From the NCBI GenBank assembly GCA_002450095.1, contig DJYK01000002.1, positions 1-20,061 of the forward strand: a stretch of DNA of 20,061 nt. Reading direction: 5' to 3'. This document shows positions 17,450 through 20,061 of this stretch, one piece after another. The notes beneath the pieces were generated by a model, which ran no database searches, was not told the origin of the DNA, and was given only the letters and a program-made list of their open reading frames with translations. Made by a program: the position numbers and the translations under genes. This stretch comes from Mageeibacillus sp. UBA6980. Lineage in GTDB: Bacteria; Bacillota; Clostridia; Saccharofermentanales; Saccharofermentanaceae. The stretch's first letter is position 1; every line of letters begins with the position of its first letter.

Positions 17450-18922
17450 ATGGGTAAGAATACAGGATTTATGGAGTATCAAAGAGTGAATAATCCGGGG
17501 CTTGAGTCTCTCGAGAGGATCATGAACTACCGCGAATTTCACACTCCCTTAAGTGATGAGGAAAGAAGAAAGCAGGGGGCCCGATGCATGAACTGCGGTG
17601 TGCCGTTCTGCCAATACGGAAAGCCTGTCTGCGGTATGGTCGCGGGCTGTCCTCTTAACAATCTGTGTCCCGACTGGAACGATCTTGTTTATAAGGGTTT
17701 CTGGGACGAGGCTTATAAGAGGCTGATGCTTACCAATGCTTTTCCTGAGTTTACATCACGCGTGTGTCCCGCATTGTGCGAGAAGGCCTGTGTCTGCGGA
17801 CTTAACGACGAGCCTGTTACCACAAAGGAAAACGAGTATTCGATAATCGAGCACGCATATGCTTCGGGAGTGATGAAGGCTCATGTTCCGGTCAACCGCA
17901 CAGGTAAAAAAGTTGCCGTTATAGGATCGGGCCCTTCGGGGCTTTCCACTGCATACTGGCTTAATGTCAGAGGTCATGAGGTTACGGTCTTCGAACGTGA
18001 GGACAGACCCGGCGGACTTCTCATGTACGGCATCCCTAATATGAAGCTCGAGAAGTCTGTGATATTAAGAAGGATCAAGATACTCGAAGAAGAGGGGATA
18101 GTGTTCAGAACTTCGGTTAATGTCGGAGTCGATGTTACTTACGAAGAACTGCGAAAAGAATTCGATGCGGTGGTTCTTTGCTGCGGTGCCGGTAATCCCC
18201 GTGATATTAAGGCTGAAGGGCGCGATGCGAAAGGCATATATTTCGCGGTCGATTTTCTTAAATCCACGACCAAATCATTGCTTTCCTCCAATATGGCGGA
18301 TACGAAGTATATAAGTGCAAAGTATAAGGATGTCATCGTAATAGGCGGTGGTGATACGGGTAACGACTGTGTAGGTACATGTATGAGACACGGCTGCAAG
18401 TCGGTAACGCAATTGGAGATGATGCCCCCGCCGCCTGTCGAGCGCACGGCGAATAATCCCTGGCCGGAATGGCCGAAGGTGTTAAAGACCGATTACGGAC
18501 AGGAAGAGGCTGCGGCTGTATTCGGTCATGATCCGAGGATCTACTGTACTACCGTCAAAAGATTCATTAAGAATGAGAATGGTGATCTTTGTTCGGTCGA
18601 GACTTTTAAGCTTCAAAGTGTTAAAGACCCCGATACCGGAAGATTTAAGATGGAACAGATAGAAGGCTCCGAGAAGATACTTCCTTGTCAGCTGGTTCTT
18701 ATCGCTGCGGGTTTTCTTGGTCCTCAGTCTTATATTGCCGAGGCGTTCGGCGTCGATACGAATGCGCGTTCTAATTTCGAGACCGGATCAGGTCATGCGA
18801 CTTCCGTTTCCGGAGTATTTGCAGCCGGAGATTGTAAGAGAGGCCAGTCTCTTGTGGTATGGGGTCTTCGCGAGGGACGCGATGCCGCAGAAGAGGTCGA
18901 TGCTTATCTGATGAATCCTTAA
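17450..18922 (+). CDS. gltD: Glutamate synthase small subunit
   Basis: 490 aa, full length. The start has AAGGAG 7 bases upstream, just after the gltB stop. GltD takes electrons from NADPH through FAD and two [4Fe-4S] clusters to GltB. Cysteines for the clusters: C46, C49, C54, C67 region and C106, C110, C114, C116. FAD motif VIGSGPSG (157-164); second dinucleotide motif VIGGGDTGNDC near 300; C-terminal GVFAAGDCKRGQSLVVWG. It begins GFMEYQR, the typical GltD start, and has no NuoF-type extension, unlike the GltD-like hydrogenase subunit at 5904. No rightward terminator with a T run follows it within 100 bases. Confidence 0.97.
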   Translation: MGKNTGFMEYQRVNNPGLESLERIMNYREFHTPLSDEERRKQGARCMNCGVPFCQYGKPVCGMVAGCPLNNLCPDWNDLVYKGFWDEAYKRLMLTNAFPEFTSRVCPALCEKACVCGLNDEPVTTKENEYSIIEHAYASGVMKAHVPVNRTGKKVAVIGSGPSGLSTAYWLNVRGHEVTVFEREDRPGGLLMYGIPNMKLEKSVILRRIKILEEEGIVFRTSVNVGVDVTYEELRKEFDAVVLCCGAGNPRDIKAEGRDAKGIYFAVDFLKSTTKSLLSSNMADTKYISAKYKDVIVIGGGDTGNDCVGTCMRHGCKSVTQLEMMPPPPVERTANNPWPEWPKVLKTDYGQEEAAAVFGHDPRIYCTTVKRFIKNENGDLCSVETFKLQSVKDPDTGRFKMEQIEGSEKILPCQLVLIAAGFLGPQSYIAEAFGVDTNARSNFETGSGHATSVSGVFAAGDCKRGQSLVVWGLREGRDAAEEVDAYLMNP

Positions 18923-18942
18923 TCATATACATTTTCCCCGAT

Positions 18943-18984
18943 AAAAAAGTGGGTGTCTCAAAGTGATCATTCACTAAGGCACCC
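18943..18984 (-). terminator. Leftward intrinsic terminator after gltD, with no clear gene to serve
   Basis: GGGTGTCT (18951-18958) pairs with AGGCACCC (18977-18984), and AGTGA (18962-18966) with TCACT (18971-18975), around TCAT. On the - strand it is followed two bases later by T6 (A6 at 18943-18948 on the + strand); on the + strand no T run follows. It therefore points leftward and would end a transcript coming from 18990-19400. Confidence 0.55.
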
Positions 18985-19023
18985 GACTGTTGCAGCAACA
19001 TTCGATCTTCTTCAGCCTGATGA

Positions 19024-19104
19024 GTAGTGACTGAAACGTTGACCAACTCGTTCAACCAGTCACACTTTTGGTCACAGGGAGCCTGTAGTGACTGAAATGT
19101 TGAC
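19024..19104. repeat. Pair of 20-base direct repeats
   Basis: GTAGTGACTGAAACGTTGAC (19024-19043) and GTAGTGACTGAAATGTTGAC (19085-19104) differ at one base. They start 61 bases apart, not a multiple of three, and in the long leftward frame they are read in different phases (VNVSVTT and STFQSLQ). The repeat therefore acts or arose at the DNA level rather than as a protein repeat. Confidence 0.7.
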
Positions 19105-19346
19105 TTATCGTAAATGAACTTTGCCGCATTTTGCGTATTGTCTAATCCGCCCACTACATATTCCAGATCTTCAAGCCTTGAAGGAATGCATAAGAGATGG
19201 TTTGGATAATAAACAGGATAATTAACTAGCATTGTCATATTTCCAGAGAAATTCTGATAGACTGTAATTCTCGTGTAAAATATGGTGATAGCTGAATATA
19301 TCGATGGTTTATTAAGATAATTAGCCGTGAACAAAGAAAAATAATG

Positions 19347-19375
19347 TTGATGGCTGACTATCGAAAGGTTATAAT
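19347..19375 (+). promoter_or_regulatory. Promoter of the ATPase gene
   Basis: TTGATG (19347-19352), 17 bases, and a perfect TATAAT (19370-19375). Transcription would start near 19382, about 44 bases before the ATG. Confidence 0.65.
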
Positions 19376-19425
19376 CGTTTTTGTATAGTTACGCATCTAA
19401 GTGAGAATATATGAAAGGATAAATG

Positions 19426-20061
19426 ATGGTAGGAAGAGAAAAAGAGGTATCGGAACTGCTTGAGAGATATGATTGCAATGAGGCACAATTTGTTGCTGTT
19501 TATGGAAGGCGCCGCGTGGGCAAAACTTACTTGATTGATGAAACATTCAATGGGCGTATAACATTTAGGCATGCTGGAATATCACCTGTAGAATCAGGCG
19601 ATGAACCAAAGGGTAGACCCGTTAAAAAACAATTGCAAGCTTTCTATTATTCATTAATCTCTCAGGGTATGAAAAAAGATCATTGTCCGAGTGATTGGCT
19701 GGAAGCTTTTTTTATGCTTGAGATGTTTCTACAAAAAATCGATGACGGATCAAGACAGTTGATTTTTCTTGATGAGTTACCATGGATGGATACACCTAAA
19801 TCCGGATTCATTACAGGATTGGAATCATTTTGGAATAATTGGGCATGTCACAGAAATGTGATGCTTGTTGTGTCTGGAAGTGCTACTTCGTGGATGAGGG
19901 ACAAACTTATTAATAATCATGGTGGTCTCTATGGACGTGTAACATGGGAGATTAAGTTGGAACCATTCAATTTGAAAGAGTGTGAATTGTTATTTAAAGA
20001 GAATAAGATAAACCTGTCCCGATATGATATTGTTCAAAGTTATATGATTTTTGGGGGTATA
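19426..20061 (+). CDS. Archaeal-type P-loop ATPase (PF01637-like), 3' end outside the window
   Basis: 212 codons are visible and the frame is open at the window end. ATG 19426 is preferred over the adjacent ATG 19423 because AAAGGA (19414-19419) is then 6 bases away. It begins MVGREKEVSELLERY, then Walker A VYGRRRVGKT (about 23-32), Walker B QLIFLDELPWMD near 110 and VVSGSATSWM as sensor. This is the common layout of archaeal-ATPase family proteins that usually carry a DUF234 nuclease-like domain at the C-terminus, which is not visible here. Their role is unsettled; many lie in mobile or defence-rich regions. Third codon positions are mostly A or T, unlike gltBD, which suggests a different origin. 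It has its own promoter. Confidence 0.88.
   Translation, partial: MVGREKEVSELLERYDCNEAQFVAVYGRRRVGKTYLIDETFNGRITFRHAGISPVESGDEPKGRPVKKQLQAFYYSLISQGMKKDHCPSDWLEAFFMLEMFLQKIDDGSRQLIFLDELPWMDTPKSGFITGLESFWNNWACHRNVMLVVSGSATSWMRDKLINNHGGLYGRVTWEIKLEPFNLKECELLFKENKINLSRYDIVQSYMIFGGI

Larger units (their letters stand above)
18923..19346. other. Gene-poor AT-rich stretch between gltD and the ATPase gene
   Basis: I find no convincing gene here. A leftward frame without stops runs 19334-18771, but it begins with TTG without a ribosome binding site, contains the leftward terminator and reads on into the antisense of gltD. The stretch holds that terminator, the near-palindrome TGTTGC-A-GCAACA (18988-19000), and two 20-base direct repeats at 19024 and 19085. 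Base use is clearly richer in A and T than in gltBD. It could be a decayed leftward gene or the edge of an inserted segment. Confidence 0.4.

Noticed and set aside
18951..18962. GGGTGTCTCAAA as an insertion sequence end
   Set aside because: The sequence resembles some terminal repeats, but no inverted partner and no transposase were found in the window.
18771..19334. Leftward 187-codon open frame after gltD
   Set aside because: It starts with TTG without a ribosome binding site, contains an intrinsic terminator, extends antisense into gltD, and carries a direct repeat read in two phases. I recognise no domain, so it is not listed as a gene.

Overview
The window reads as chromosome of an anaerobic Firmicute of the class Clostridia. 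Evidence: AGGAGG-type ribosome binding sites 5-8 bases before most starts, sigma-A-like promoters, a CpI-type [FeFe] hydrogenase, Hanks-type kinases with zinc ribbons, a bacterial gltBD pair, and several small proteins of types I associate with Lachnospiraceae and Oscillospiraceae. No species can be named. There are no rRNA or tRNA genes and no CRISPR array.

Layout. Bases 2-1246 hold the 3' part of a TPR-like repeat protein. Convergent to it, 2743-1252 is a two-gene leftward operon: a zinc-ribbon Ser/Thr kinase and an XRE-like HTH protein. A rightward run (2984-5805) carries a 69-aa protein, a multi-pass membrane protein, a 46-aa single-pass membrane protein, an acyltransferase-3 and an AlkD-like DNA alkylation repair protein. 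Next is a two-gene redox operon (5904-9463): a flavoprotein fusing a NuoF-type [4Fe-4S] domain to a complete GltD-like NAD(P)H oxidoreductase, overlapping by 7 bases a 576-aa [FeFe] hydrogenase. A two-way terminator separates it from a leftward lone pilT. A membrane protein, an MFS transporter, gltB and gltD follow on the + strand. After gltD the sequence becomes AT-richer: about 500 bases with no convincing gene, then an archaeal-type ATPase gene cut by the window end.

How the genes work together. The hydrogenase and its GltD-like partner form one predicted complex moving electrons between NAD(P)H and H2 through a flavin and many iron-sulfur clusters. The true glutamate synthase (gltB, gltD) lies 3.4 kb downstream and is a separate enzyme. 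The GltD-like hydrogenase subunit is easily mis-annotated as gltD.

The strongest regulatory signals are three. (1) The inverted repeat GTTAG-N6-CTAAC occurs exactly twice, in the intergenic regions before the hydrogenase operon and between pilT and the 10788 membrane protein gene. (2) The MFS and gltB genes each have a near-consensus promoter placed 1-2 bases after the previous stop codon, followed by terminator-like hairpins before the start codon, an attenuator layout. (3) A leftward terminator without a recognisable gene and a pair of 20-base direct repeats lie in the gene-poor stretch after gltD.
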